Source: CAZZBK01 sp964652155 (GTDB lineage Bacteria; Planctomycetota; Planctomycetia; Pirellulales; PNKZ01). Taken from it: DNA of 64,000 bases. How positions within the stretch are numbered: the stretch's first letter is position 1; each line of letters starts with the position of its first letter. Both the position numbers and the translations under genes were made by a program. The stretch lies in contig CAZZBK010000004.1 of the NCBI GenBank assembly GCA_964652155.1, positions 51,960 through 115,959 of the forward strand. Reading direction: 5' to 3'. Positions 1 through 8,339 of the stretch are shown here, one piece after another. The notes under the pieces were generated by a model. It did no database searches, was not told where the DNA came from, and saw only the letters and a program-made list of their open reading frames with translations.

Positions 1-202
1 CGCGGTCGGCGAGCGGACCGGGTCGCTCGCGCAGGTGCTCGGCGAGCTGAACGCGTTTTACGATCGCCAGTTGCAGGCGTACATCCAGCGGCTCAGTTCG
101 TTGATCGAGCCCGTGATGATCCTGATCATTGGCAGCATGGTGGGTTTTGTGTACTTTTCGTTCTTTCAGGCCGTGTTCCAATTGGCCACGGCCGGACGGT
201 AA
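1..202 (+). CDS. Type II secretion / type IV pilus inner-membrane platform protein, C-terminal end (GspF/PilC family)
   Basis: Only the last 66 codons are inside the window; the reading frame is open from base 2 to the TAA at 200-202. The peptide starts AVGERTGSLAQVLGEL, continues with FYDRQLQAYI and IEPVMILIIGSMVGF, and ends in a hydrophobic helix. This is the usual end of GspF/PilC: the conserved GE.TG..L..vL motif, then the last membrane helix after IEP. Such proteins form the inner-membrane platform that couples the secretion or pilus ATPase to pseudopilin assembly. The next gene starts 7 bases later, so the two are probably co-transcribed. Family call is secure; whether the system is secretion or pilus cannot be told from this fragment. 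Confidence 0.9.
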   Translation, partial: AVGERTGSLAQVLGELNAFYDRQLQAYIQRLSSLIEPVMILIIGSMVGFVYFSFFQAVFQLATAGR

Positions 203-208
203 TCAATC

Positions 209-751
209 ATGAATGATGCTCAACAACCAATACTTTCGTCATGCTGGGTAAGCTCACCACGTTTGCGAGCAACCTGGTTGCTGTTTATCTTTGCGCTGGG
301 TGGTTCACTGGCCGCGGCACAAGAGCCTAGCGCGTCGGTCTCGCCCACGGCTGCACCGACGCCCCCGTCGGCCAGCGCCAAAAGCAAGGTACCCCCCGCG
401 CCGATACGCCAGCGGCGGCTGGTCGCCTCGCCAGGGAACAACGATAAACTGCCGCTGCTGCGCGACCCGTTCGCCAACAGTCAGCGGATGGAGGACGAGT
501 ACAACCGCTTGAACATGAGCGGCAAGGGGGGGCCGAGCGGGCCGGTGTTGCCGCCGTTGCGATTGCAAGGTTACGCGGGCAACGTGGCGATGATCGTCGT
601 CGACGACAAGCGACGCATGGTCGTCCGCGTCGGAGACACCGTCAGCCTGCCCACCGCCACGCGGCCCATCGATGTGAAGATTGTCGAGATGGTCTCGGCC
701 GGCGTCGTGCTCGAAGTGATTGCCACGGGGCAGACACTCTTTCTGCATTAA
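209..751 (+). CDS. Small exported protein with a PilP/GspC-like C-terminal domain (hypothetical)
   Basis: A 180-residue protein starting 7 bases after the GspF-like gene. Residues about 20-38 form a hydrophobic stretch ending in AAAQ (signal peptide or anchor). Residues 39-70 are Ala/Pro/Ser rich and probably disordered. The C-terminal part (about 110-180) is compact and beta-rich: RLQGYAGNVAMIVVDDKRR, then VRVGDTVSLP and a hydrophobic ending. A small 'modified value, then defined scale, then effect' strand pattern of this kind is typical of PilP and the homology region of GspC, which connect platform and secretin. Position next to GspF supports a periplasmic accessory role. The domain assignment is an inference from pattern, not a confident family match. 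Confidence 0.55.
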   Translation: MNDAQQPILSSCWVSSPRLRATWLLFIFALGGSLAAAQEPSASVSPTAAPTPPSASAKSKVPPAPIRQRRLVASPGNNDKLPLLRDPFANSQRMEDEYNRLNMSGKGGPSGPVLPPLRLQGYAGNVAMIVVDDKRRMVVRVGDTVSLPTATRPIDVKIVEMVSAGVVLEVIATGQTLFLH

Positions 752-771
752 GGTCAACGCCTCGCGGCCGT

Positions 772-3687
772 CTAGCGAGTCGTAGTCAGCAGCGGACGCA
801 GGAACGCTCCGGTGTCGTTTTGGTCGAGTTGAGCGACGCGCTCGGGGGTGCCTTGCGCGACGATCCGCCCGCCGCCGCTGCCCCCTTCGGGTCCCAGGTC
901 GACGAGCCAGTCGGCCGTCTTGATCACGTCCAGGTTATGTTCGATCACGATCACCGTGTTGCCACGATCGACCAGCCGGTGCAGCACGTCGAGCAGCCGG
1001 CGGATATCGTCGAAATGCAAGCCAGTCGTCGGCTCGTCGAGCAAGTACAGCGTCCGTCCGCTGTCGAGTCGGGCGAGTTCGGTGGCCAACTTGATCCGCT
1101 GCGCCTCGCCGCCCGAGAGGGTCGTGCATGACTGCCCCAGCGTGACATAGCCCAGGCCGACCTCGCGCAGGCTGTCGAGCAATCGGCGGATGACCGGAAA
1201 GTTCTCGAAGAACTCGGCGGCGGCATCGACGCTCAGCTCGAGCACCTCGGCGATCGATTTATCTCGATAGCGCACGTCGAGCGTGGCGCGGTTGAATCGC
1301 GCGCCGTGACACTCGGGGCATTCGACGTACAGGTCGGGGAGGAAATTCATTTCGATCTTGCTGAGCCCCTGCCCCTGGCATGCCTCGCAGCGGCCACCCT
1401 CGACATTGAAACTAAAGCGGCTCGCCGAATAGCCGCGCAGCCGAGCATCGCGCGTGTGGGCAAAGGCCTTGCGCACCTCGTCGAACACCCCCGTGTACGT
1501 GGCCGGGTTGGAGCGTGGCGTGCGGCCGATCGGCGACTGGTCGACCTCGACAAATTTGTCGATGGCGTCGAGCCCCAGCAGGCGGTCGAACGGGCCGCTC
1601 TTGGGTCCGCCGCCGGTCAATTGTCGCCGTAGGGCGCGGGCCAGCGTCTCGTTGAGCAGCGAGCTCTTGCCTGACCCGCTCACGCCCGTGACGCAGGTAA
1701 ACGCGCCGAGCGGGATGGCCAAATCGACCCCTTGCAAGTTATGCAGCCGCGCGCCGAGCACCTGCAAGGCAGCATGTTCTTTGAAGGGCGAGCTGCGTTT
1801 GCTCGACTTGCCGCGCGGCGCGTCCCGCGGCGGCGTGGTGCCTTGCCACTCGTCGTCGCTGACGCGGCGCGACGTGGGGACCGCGATCGAGCGGGCTCCC
1901 GACAGATATTGTCCCGTCAGCGACTCGGGGTTGCGCAGCACCTCGTCGGGCGTTCCCTGGGCGACGATCTCGCCGCCGTGCAGGCCCGCCCCGGGACCCA
2001 TGTCGAACAGATAGTCGGAGTGCCGCATCACGGCCTCGTCGTGCTCGACCACGATCACGGTGTTACCCAACTGCTGCAAATCGCGGAGCGCCTCGATCAG
2101 CCGCTGATTGTCTCTCGGGTGCAAGCCGATCGACGGCTCGTCGAGCACATAGCAGGCGCCGACCAAGCCGCTGCCGATGCCCGTGGCCAGGCGAATACGT
2201 TGCAACTCGCCGCCGCTCAAGGTGTCGGCGCTGCGCTCGAGGGTCAGGTACGGCAACCCGACCTTGAGCAGAAAGTTGAGCCGGGCACGAATCTCGCGGA
2301 GCAGCGGAGCCGCGATGGCTCGACGTTCGGCAGGAAATTCGAGCGTGGTGAAAAACTCGGCCGTGGCCGCAATGCTCAGCGCCGTCAGTTCATGAATCCG
2401 CTTGTCGCCCACCCGCACGCTGCGGGCCTCGGCGCGCAACCGTGCCCCGCCGCACTCGGCGCACTTAATCGGGCCACGAAACGCTTCGAGGTGTTCGCGC
2501 GCCGCCTCGGTCGCTGCCGCCTCGTAATCGCGCTCGAGCAACGCGAGCACCCCGGGCGTGTCAGCCGCGCCGTTCCAAAGCACGCTGCGCTGTTTGGGTT
2601 TCAGCTCGTCGAGTGTCGCCGTGGCTTTGAAGCGGCCCGACTCGGCCAGGGCCAAAAGACGTTTTTTCCGCCGCGCGTCGAGGGTCCCTTGCGCCGTGAG
2701 CCACGGCGCGATCGCGCTCTCGGCAAGCTTGAGGCTCTCGTCCGGGATGATCAGTTCCGGGTCGAACGCCGTGCGCGAGCCGAGCCCGTCGCACTTGTCG
2801 CACGCGCCATAAGGACTGTTAAAGCTAAAGGTGCGCGGCTGCAATTCCTCGTAGCTGATTTGGCACTCGGGGCAGGCGTACTCGGTGCTGAAGGTACGGT
2901 GTTGCCAGGCGTTCTCATCCGCGTCGGGCGCCAGCGTGATCGTCGACACGAGCGAGCCCGATCGGGAGAGCGCACGATCGATCGATTCGGCGAGCCGGGC
3001 GCGAATGTTGTCGCGCAGAATGATCCGATCGACGACGGCTTCGATCGTATGCGACTTCTGTCGAGCCAGCGGCGGGACGCTGTCGAGTTCGTACACCACG
3101 CCATCGACCCGAGCGCGCACTAAACCAGCTTTGCGAATCGCGGCAAACACGTCTTCATGCTGACCCTTGCGGCCACGCACCAGGGGCGCGAGCACCATCA
3201 GCTTGGTTCCCTGCGGCCACTCCAGGATCGTGTCGACGACCTGTTCAGGCGATTGCTGGCTGATCGGCGCGCCGCAGCGATAGCACATGGGGTCGCCGAC
3301 CCGGGCGAACAATAGCCGCAGGTAGTCGTAGATCTCGGTGACGGTACCGACCGTGCTGCGCGGATTGGCGGACAACATGCGTTGGTCGATGGCGATGGTC
3401 GGCTGCAAGCCGTCGATTAAATCGACGTCCGGGCGTTCCATCTGCTGCAAGAATTGCCGCGCGTAGGTCGAGAGGCTTTCGAGGTACTGTCGCTGCCCCT
3501 CGGCAAAAATCGTGTCGAAGGCCAATGAGCTTTTACCGCTGCCGCTCGGGCCGGTGATGACGACGAGCTGGTCGCGGGGCACGTCGAGGTCGACGTTTTT
3601 CAGGTTATGCACCCGGCAGCCGCGAATGCGGAGCGCCGGTTCGAGCGGGGCGGCGACCGTGACCGAATCACTCAGCGTGCTGGCCAT
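772..3687 (-). CDS. uvrA: UvrABC excinuclease subunit A
   Basis: A 971-residue protein, slightly longer than the usual ~940 because of a short N-terminal extension and a linker near residue 600-625. It carries two ABC ATPase modules: Walker A GPSGSGKSS at residues 46-54 and GVSGSGKSS near 665, each followed later by an LSGGE signature and an LDEPS/LDEPT Walker B. Zinc-binding cysteine pairs are visible as CPEC and CDKC in the first half and as CEAC and CPEC in the second. UvrA recognises helix-distorting DNA lesions and loads UvrB in nucleotide excision repair. It starts 31 bases after the DAHP synthase gene on the same strand and may be co-transcribed with it. Confidence 0.98.
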   Translation of the reverse strand: MASTLSDSVTVAAPLEPALRIRGCRVHNLKNVDLDVPRDQLVVITGPSGSGKSSLAFDTIFAEGQRQYLESLSTYARQFLQQMERPDVDLIDGLQPTIAIDQRMLSANPRSTVGTVTEIYDYLRLLFARVGDPMCYRCGAPISQQSPEQVVDTILEWPQGTKLMVLAPLVRGRKGQHEDVFAAIRKAGLVRARVDGVVYELDSVPPLARQKSHTIEAVVDRIILRDNIRARLAESIDRALSRSGSLVSTITLAPDADENAWQHRTFSTEYACPECQISYEELQPRTFSFNSPYGACDKCDGLGSRTAFDPELIIPDESLKLAESAIAPWLTAQGTLDARRKKRLLALAESGRFKATATLDELKPKQRSVLWNGAADTPGVLALLERDYEAAATEAAREHLEAFRGPIKCAECGGARLRAEARSVRVGDKRIHELTALSIAATAEFFTTLEFPAERRAIAAPLLREIRARLNFLLKVGLPYLTLERSADTLSGGELQRIRLATGIGSGLVGACYVLDEPSIGLHPRDNQRLIEALRDLQQLGNTVIVVEHDEAVMRHSDYLFDMGPGAGLHGGEIVAQGTPDEVLRNPESLTGQYLSGARSIAVPTSRRVSDDEWQGTTPPRDAPRGKSSKRSSPFKEHAALQVLGARLHNLQGVDLAIPLGAFTCVTGVSGSGKSSLLNETLARALRRQLTGGGPKSGPFDRLLGLDAIDKFVEVDQSPIGRTPRSNPATYTGVFDEVRKAFAHTRDARLRGYSASRFSFNVEGGRCEACQGQGLSKIEMNFLPDLYVECPECHGARFNRATLDVRYRDKSIAEVLELSVDAAAEFFENFPVIRRLLDSLREVGLGYVTLGQSCTTLSGGEAQRIKLATELARLDSGRTLYLLDEPTTGLHFDDIRRLLDVLHRLVDRGNTVIVIEHNLDVIKTADWLVDLGPEGGSGGGRIVAQGTPERVAQLDQNDTGAFLRPLLTTTR

Positions 3688-3718
3688 GATGCGTCCGCGG
3701 GGGTCATGGGCTCGAACG

Positions 3719-4804
3719 TTAGGAGGCGACCGGCGCGGGAATGACCTCCGCGAGGGCTTCGTGGGCCCGCAGGACCATGTCGCGCGTGGCTTCCCAGCCG
3801 GTGCAGGCGTCGGTGATCGAGACGCCGTACTTGAGCTGCGTAAGATCGCTGGTCAGTTTCTGCGCGCCCTCGTGCAGGTTGCTTTCCACCATCAGGCCGA
3901 GAATGTGCGTGTTGCCGGCCACGCGCTGGGCGATCACGTCGTCCCAGACGATCTCTTGCTTGCGATGGTCTTTGTCGGCGTTGGCGTGCGAGCAGTCGAC
4001 CATGACGCGATCGGGGAGCTTGGCCGACCGCAGACCCTCGATCGCGGCACGCAAGTTGTCGGCACTATAGTTGGGACCCGAACGCCCGCCGCGCAGGATC
4101 ATGTGCCCGCAGGTATTGCCGCGCGTGTTCACCACGCAGATGCGACCCTGCGTGTCGATTCCCAAAAAGCTGTGCGGGTGACGGGCCGAGAGCATGGCAT
4201 CCAAGGCGATTTGCAGATTGCCATCGGTGCCGTTCTTAAAGCCCACCGGCATCGACAAGCCGCTGGCCATCTGGCGATGCGTTTGCGATTCGGTCGTGCG
4301 CGCGCCGATCGCGGCCCAGGTCACCAAGTCGGCCACGTACTGCGGCGTGATCGGTTCGAGCATCTCGGTCGCGGTGGGCAGCCCCAACTCGTTGACTTCG
4401 AGCAGGATTTTCCGCGCCAGCCGCATCCCCGCGGCGATATCAAAGGTGCCGTTGAGATGCGGATCGTTGATGAGTCCCTTCCAGCCGAGCGTCGTGCGCG
4501 GCTTCTCGAAATAGACCCGCATGACAAGCAGCATGCGATCCTTGACCTGCTCGGCCAACGCGCGGAGCCGCCGGGCGTACTCGAGCGCGGCCCCGTAATC
4601 GTGAATCGAGCAGGGGCCCACGACGACCAACAGTCGCGGATCGTCGCCGCTGAGCATGCGGCGCACGGCATCGCGCCCTTCGACGACCGTCTGAATGGCC
4701 GTTTCGCTCGCGGGCAGCTCGTTGAGCAAATCCTGCGGAGCGATCAGCTCCACGGTGTTGATGACGTTCAGGTCACGCGTCGTTTGCATCGCGGCGATTC
4801 TCAT
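3719..4804 (-). CDS. aroG: 3-deoxy-7-phosphoheptulonate (DAHP) synthase, type I alpha
   Basis: A 361-residue AroF/G/H-type protein, close to the usual 350. It catalyses condensation of phosphoenolpyruvate and erythrose 4-phosphate, the first step of the shikimate pathway. Diagnostic stretches: VVGPCSIHD near residue 95, the MRVYFEKPRTTLGWKGLIND block, GARTTESQTHR, PVGFKNGTDG and DCSHANADKDH, which together supply the PEP, metal and phosphate ligands. The start is set at the ATG at 4804; an internal ATG five codons later (4789) is equally possible since neither has a good ribosome site. Feedback specificity (Phe, Tyr or Trp) cannot be read from the sequence, so the gene letter is nominal. Confidence 0.95.
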   Translation of the reverse strand: MRIAAMQTTRDLNVINTVELIAPQDLLNELPASETAIQTVVEGRDAVRRMLSGDDPRLLVVVGPCSIHDYGAALEYARRLRALAEQVKDRMLLVMRVYFEKPRTTLGWKGLINDPHLNGTFDIAAGMRLARKILLEVNELGLPTATEMLEPITPQYVADLVTWAAIGARTTESQTHRQMASGLSMPVGFKNGTDGNLQIALDAMLSARHPHSFLGIDTQGRICVVNTRGNTCGHMILRGGRSGPNYSADNLRAAIEGLRSAKLPDRVMVDCSHANADKDHRKQEIVWDDVIAQRVAGNTHILGLMVESNLHEGAQKLTSDLTQLKYGVSITDACTGWEATRDMVLRAHEALAEVIPAPVAS

Positions 4805-4834
4805 TCAGCCATGGATCTCAAAGCGTCCCCATAG

Positions 4835-4853
4835 CCGGTCCCTCTGGGACCGG
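4835..4853 (-). terminator. Perfect 8-bp GC-rich hairpin between the DUF3500 gene and DAHP synthase
   Basis: CCGGTCCC, a 3-base loop TCT, then GGGACCGG. It lies about 20 bases past the stop of the DUF3500 gene (minus strand) and upstream of the DAHP synthase start. No T-run follows, so it may be a terminator-like or REP-like stem rather than a classical intrinsic terminator. Confidence 0.5.
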
Positions 4854-4874
4854 TGAGGGCTGCACTTCACTTGT

Positions 4875-5912
4875 TTAGAGCTTGACACCGAAATCGCCGC
4901 GAAGATCGCGCCACACCGCGTGAATGTGGTTGGCCGGGTTACCAGCTCCGTCGGGCTGCACGTTCACAAACTCGACGAGGAACGTCGTCCCTTGCACGCG
5001 ATAGTAGTGCCCCACGCCGGGCTTATCGGCCCCGGCCCAGGCAAAGTAAATCGCGTCAGCGTCGGAGGCGCGAATCTCGGCCAATCGCTGCGAGGCGACC
5101 CGCTCGGGCAAGTTGGCCAGATAGGCGTCGAGCAAGCCCAGCAAGGTTTTCTTTTGCGCGTCGTTGAGCTGCTTCGAGACGAGCCCTTCGGGTGCCGCGC
5201 GGGGCGGCTGCTGATCGGCCGGGCCACGAATGTCGGCCGGGGCCTTCTCGGCAATCAGCGCCGCCTTGCGTTGCTCGGCGGTCAAGCTCCCCAGCAGATC
5301 GAAAGCGAATTGCTCCTCGGCGGCCAGTGTGCGGGTACCGGGCTTCGGATAACCACTGATGTCGTTGCGAACGATGCCCGGGTTCGCGCCGAAGAAGGCG
5401 GGCGTATAGGCCTGGAGCTTGCCGTCCTGCACGACGAAGTTAAGCGACAGGTGATGCCCTTCGACCGACAAGCCCCAGGACCCTTTGTCCTGCGGTTGGC
5501 CGAAGATCGTGAAGTAATAACGATGCGGATCGCGGATGGGTCCGCCTTTGCGAGTCCGTTCCAGTTCGCGCAAGATGCCTTCGAGCGCCATGATCTGCGT
5601 GGCCTTGTCGTAGCCCAGCTGGCTCAGTGCCGAGCGGAGCAACGCGAGCGCGGCGAGGCGTTGCGGGTCAGTCATTTCCTTGACCTGCAAACCCTTGCGT
5701 TCGGCCATGGGGATGAAGTGCCACTTGAGCCGGGCCGGGTCGTCGAAGCCCATCGTCGACTTGGTCCGCTGCGCGCTGTCGAGCGCGGCCAGGTATTGCT
5801 GCGCGTGGCGCGTCATTTCGGCGCCGGGCTCGTCGGCCAGCCGACGCATGCCCAGGGCCCCCAACGCGACGACCATTAGTACGCCCGCCACCCAAGCCTT
5901 ACGCTGCAACAT
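4875..5912 (-). CDS. DUF3500 family exported protein
   Basis: A 345-residue protein matching the DUF3500 pattern: YYFTIFGQPQ, then WGLSVEGHHLSLNFVV, FFGANPGIV, and near the end NHIHAVWRDLRGDFG. Members are widespread secreted or periplasmic proteins of unknown enzymatic role, often described as heme-degradation-like without proof. The N-terminus has a single hydrophobic segment (AWVAGVLMVVALGALGM), a signal peptide or anchor. The start ATG at 5912 is preceded by an AGGTGAG ribosome-binding sequence; the open frame runs further upstream into the scaffold gap, but that ATG is the natural start. It shares strand with the truncated gene on the other side of the gap. Confidence 0.85.
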   Translation of the reverse strand: MLQRKAWVAGVLMVVALGALGMRRLADEPGAEMTRHAQQYLAALDSAQRTKSTMGFDDPARLKWHFIPMAERKGLQVKEMTDPQRLAALALLRSALSQLGYDKATQIMALEGILRELERTRKGGPIRDPHRYYFTIFGQPQDKGSWGLSVEGHHLSLNFVVQDGKLQAYTPAFFGANPGIVRNDISGYPKPGTRTLAAEEQFAFDLLGSLTAEQRKAALIAEKAPADIRGPADQQPPRAAPEGLVSKQLNDAQKKTLLGLLDAYLANLPERVASQRLAEIRASDADAIYFAWAGADKPGVGHYYRVQGTTFLVEFVNVQPDGAGNPANHIHAVWRDLRGDFGVKL

Positions 5913-5940
5913 GGACTCACCTGACCGATCGAGGGAAATG

Positions 5941-6040
5941 NNNNNNNNNNNNNNNNNNNNNNNNNNNNNNNNNNNNNNNNNNNNNNNNNNNNNNNNNNNN
6001 NNNNNNNNNNNNNNNNNNNNNNNNNNNNNNNNNNNNNNNN
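5941..6040. other. Scaffold gap of 100 N
   Basis: Exactly 100 ambiguous bases, the conventional length for a gap of unknown size. It removes the 3' end of the gene at 6041-7239. Confidence 1.
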
Positions 6041-7239
6041 AGCACGAGCTGCTTGCCGGTAAATCGCAACGGCTTGGTGATGAGTTCGCCGGGCTTGGCG
6101 CTGGCATGCGCCGAGGCGATGCCGTCGAGCCGGAGCACGCCGCGACGCATGTGGGCCGACGGGTAGCGATAGTGCTGCGAGTAGTAGATCGACATTTCGT
6201 CGGGGGCCGTTTGCACGATGCCCCAGGCGGTCATCGTGCTGCGATCGCCCCAGTTGAGTTGGTCGCGGCCGGGTCGGATGAACGCCTCATGAAACGTGCG
6301 GTCGAAGTGAATGCCGTCGCGGCTGCTGAGGAACACGGCATCTGAGATGCCCTGCTCTTTGTGGTTCTCTAGGCGATGCCGCTCCTTGGCATAACGCTTG
6401 GGGAACATGAAATAATAGTGCGGCGCGCGAAAGTAGGGCACGGTCGCGTTGGTGTAGAAATGCTCGCTGAGCGCCTCACCCAAGTCGACCGGCGTCGGAT
6501 CGCTCCAGCTCAAAAAGTCGGTGCTGGTCGCCACGGCCACTGTGCGAATTTTGTTCGTGAAGATTCGGTAGTAGCAGCGATACAGTTTCAGGTTCGGGTC
6601 CCAAAACGCGAGGTTCTGCGAGTCGAACGCCCCCTTGGTAAGCACCGGCTCGTCGCTGAGCAACCGCCAGTGCACGCCGTCGGCCGAGGCATAGGCGGCG
6701 AGCCCCTTGGCACCCGTCGGCGACTTGTAACTGTTGAGCGCCTTGTAAAGCTGATCGCTCGGCACGCCCGGCCGAGGGTCTTTGAAGGGGGTGAAGTTAT
6801 GCGACGGATCGCCCCAAATGATGTTGTTTTGCTTGGAGCCTTGAAACTCGAACAGGCCCAACTGCGGTCGCGTGAACAACCGGCCGTCACGGCTCTCGGC
6901 GAGGCAGGCGAAGCTGACCCCCTTTTCTTTCGCGCCCAGCTCGGGCCAGCCGCGATAAACCATCCGCACCTGGTCATGGTCACGGAACACCGTGACATAG
7001 GCCGAGTACTTCCCTTCCCACGCCGCGTCGAACTTGAGCACCACCTCGGCCTCGCGCGGCTCGTGCAGTCGCAGCTCGACATCGCGTTGCGAGGCGATCT
7101 GCCGCGCGTCGACGAACAGTTCCCGTTTGCTCCCTTGCTCGTACACCATCGGCTCGGCGCTCAGTCGAGTGGCCGAAGTGAACGTGGCGATGGCCGTGAG
7201 CATGATTCCCCACAAGCGTAAAGACTCTCTGACAAGCAT
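6041..7239 (-). CDS. Exported glycoside-hydrolase-like (five-bladed propeller type) protein, 3' end lost in gap
   Basis: About 400 residues are readable before the scaffold gap; the C-terminus is missing. The start chosen (ATG at 7239) gives a signal peptide, MLVRESLRLWGIMLTAIATF followed by TSATRLSA. The body has repeated blade-like motifs: ADGVHWRLLSDEPVL, AFWDPNLKLYRCYYR, STDFLSWSDP, SSRDGIHFDR and WGDRSTMTAWGIVQ. Repeats of the form S.DG..W...P / D....Y are typical of GH43/GH32-type propellers and of related planctomycete proteins of unknown substrate. No catalytic residues could be assigned with confidence. Function is therefore 'probable extracellular carbohydrate-active or carbohydrate-binding protein'. 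Confidence 0.7.
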
Positions 7240-7364
7240 GGCGTGACTCAGCAGGGTGTGTGCGGCAAGGATGAAACGAGCGGCCCTCAAACGGTCAATC
7301 TATGGGCCGCGATCCAAGCGGGTCAAGGAATTTGCCGTGATAGGCATCGAGTTGGAGAGAGAAA

Positions 7365-7463
7365 GGCCGAAAATGAATGGAAATTAGCACGAATGAATGA
7401 AGCCTGTGGCCACACGCTGACTAAAAACATTTCCGTTCATTCGCGTTCATTTCCGGCCATTCT
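7365..7463. repeat. Imperfect inverted 'stutter' repeat (gaatg / cattc phrases)
   Basis: The left arm begins GGCCGAAAATGAATGG at 7365 and continues with GAATGAATG. The right arm is its imperfect reverse complement, CGTTCATTCGCGTTCAT ending TTCCGGCC near 7458. Both arms are built from short repeated phrases of the type gaatg/aaatg. It lies between the 3' end of rex and the start of the truncated propeller gene. Confidence 0.65.
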
Positions 7464-7482
7464 TAACTCTGTCATCGCAAGA

Positions 7483-8163
7483 CTACGCTCCCGTGTCCCG
7501 CTCGCTGTGCGAGTTGACGACCGAGAACGCGAGCTGCTCGAGTTCGATCGCCAAGTCGACTCCCACGAGGCTGACCGTCGGCGGCAGCGAGATGGTGATT
7601 GGGGCGAAGTTCAATACCCCTTCGACCCCCACGGCCACAAGCCGATCGGCGACCAGCTGCGCCGACGGTGCCGGCACGGCGATCATCCCCAGCCGGATGC
7701 GGTTGGCCTGGGCGAACGCTTCGAGCGTGTTGAGGTGGTAGACCGTGACCCCCTCGACAGTCGTTCCCACCTTGTTCGGATCGGCGTCGAACGCGGCCAG
7801 CATGCGGAACCCGCGCTGCTGGAAACCCTTGTAGCCCAGCAAAGCCCGGCCCAGGTTACCCACGCCAATGAGCACGACCGGCCAGCTTTGGTCGGTCCCC
7901 AGGATCTTGCGGATGGCCGAGACCAACTCGTCGCAGCGGTAACCAATGCCCGGGTAGCCAAAGTGACCGAAGTAGGCCAGGTCCTTGCGGACTTGCGCGT
8001 CGGTAAAGCCAAGCAGGCGACCGAGTTGCCCTGAGTTGGTCGTCTCATGCCCATCACGCACGAGGTGTTCGATCTCGCGTAGATAGAGGCTCAGTCGGCT
8101 GACGACTGCCTTGGGGACCCCGCCTTCAGGGCCGCTGCTGCCTTTATTCTTTGGATCGTTCAC
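7483..8163 (-). CDS. rex: Redox-sensing transcriptional repressor Rex
   Basis: A 226-residue protein with the Rex two-domain layout. Residues 15-85 form a winged helix (PKAVVSRLSLYLREIEHL, then SGQLGRLLGFTDAQVRKDLAYFG), including the family-typical 'V.KDL..FG' recognition region. The Rossmann domain follows with GVGNLG at 100-105 as the dinucleotide-binding loop. Rex senses the NADH/NAD+ ratio and represses fermentation and respiration genes when NAD+ is high. It is divergent from the COG2509 flavoprotein. No clear TTGTGA-N6-TCACAA operator was seen in its upstream region. Confidence 0.95.
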   Translation of the reverse strand: MNDPKNKGSSGPEGGVPKAVVSRLSLYLREIEHLVRDGHETTNSGQLGRLLGFTDAQVRKDLAYFGHFGYPGIGYRCDELVSAIRKILGTDQSWPVVLIGVGNLGRALLGYKGFQQRGFRMLAAFDADPNKVGTTVEGVTVYHLNTLEAFAQANRIRLGMIAVPAPSAQLVADRLVAVGVEGVLNFAPITISLPPTVSLVGVDLAIELEQLAFSVVNSHSERDTGA

Positions 8164-8193
8164 GCACCACCCACGCCGTCGTCACCTCGATTT

Positions 8194-8217
8194 AGGGGCA
8201 TCGAACCCGGAGCCCCT
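8194..8217. promoter_or_regulatory. Short palindrome in the rex / flavoprotein divergent intergenic region
   Basis: AGGGGC, 12 bases, GCCCCT, about 30 bases upstream of the rex start and 120 bases upstream of the COG2509 gene. It could be a leader hairpin or a binding site; it does not match the Rex consensus. Confidence 0.35.
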
Positions 8218-8339
8218 ATTGTACCCGATCGAGCGGAGTCCGTCACTCTTGGTGACGCCCCTGGACCGCGCAGCCCCTGTCACGCGATAATCGACGCTCA
8301 CCCTTTACGTCGTTGACGGCTGTTCCCCCCCACCTCGCC

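Noticed and set aside
1732..3123. 463-codon frame opposite uvrA
   Set aside because: Antisense to conserved uvrA and without recognisable features.
6041..7239. Joining the DUF3500 gene and the truncated propeller gene across the gap as one protein
   Set aside because: The DUF3500 gene has its own start, ribosome-binding site and export signal on the far side of the gap; the open frame through N is only an artefact.
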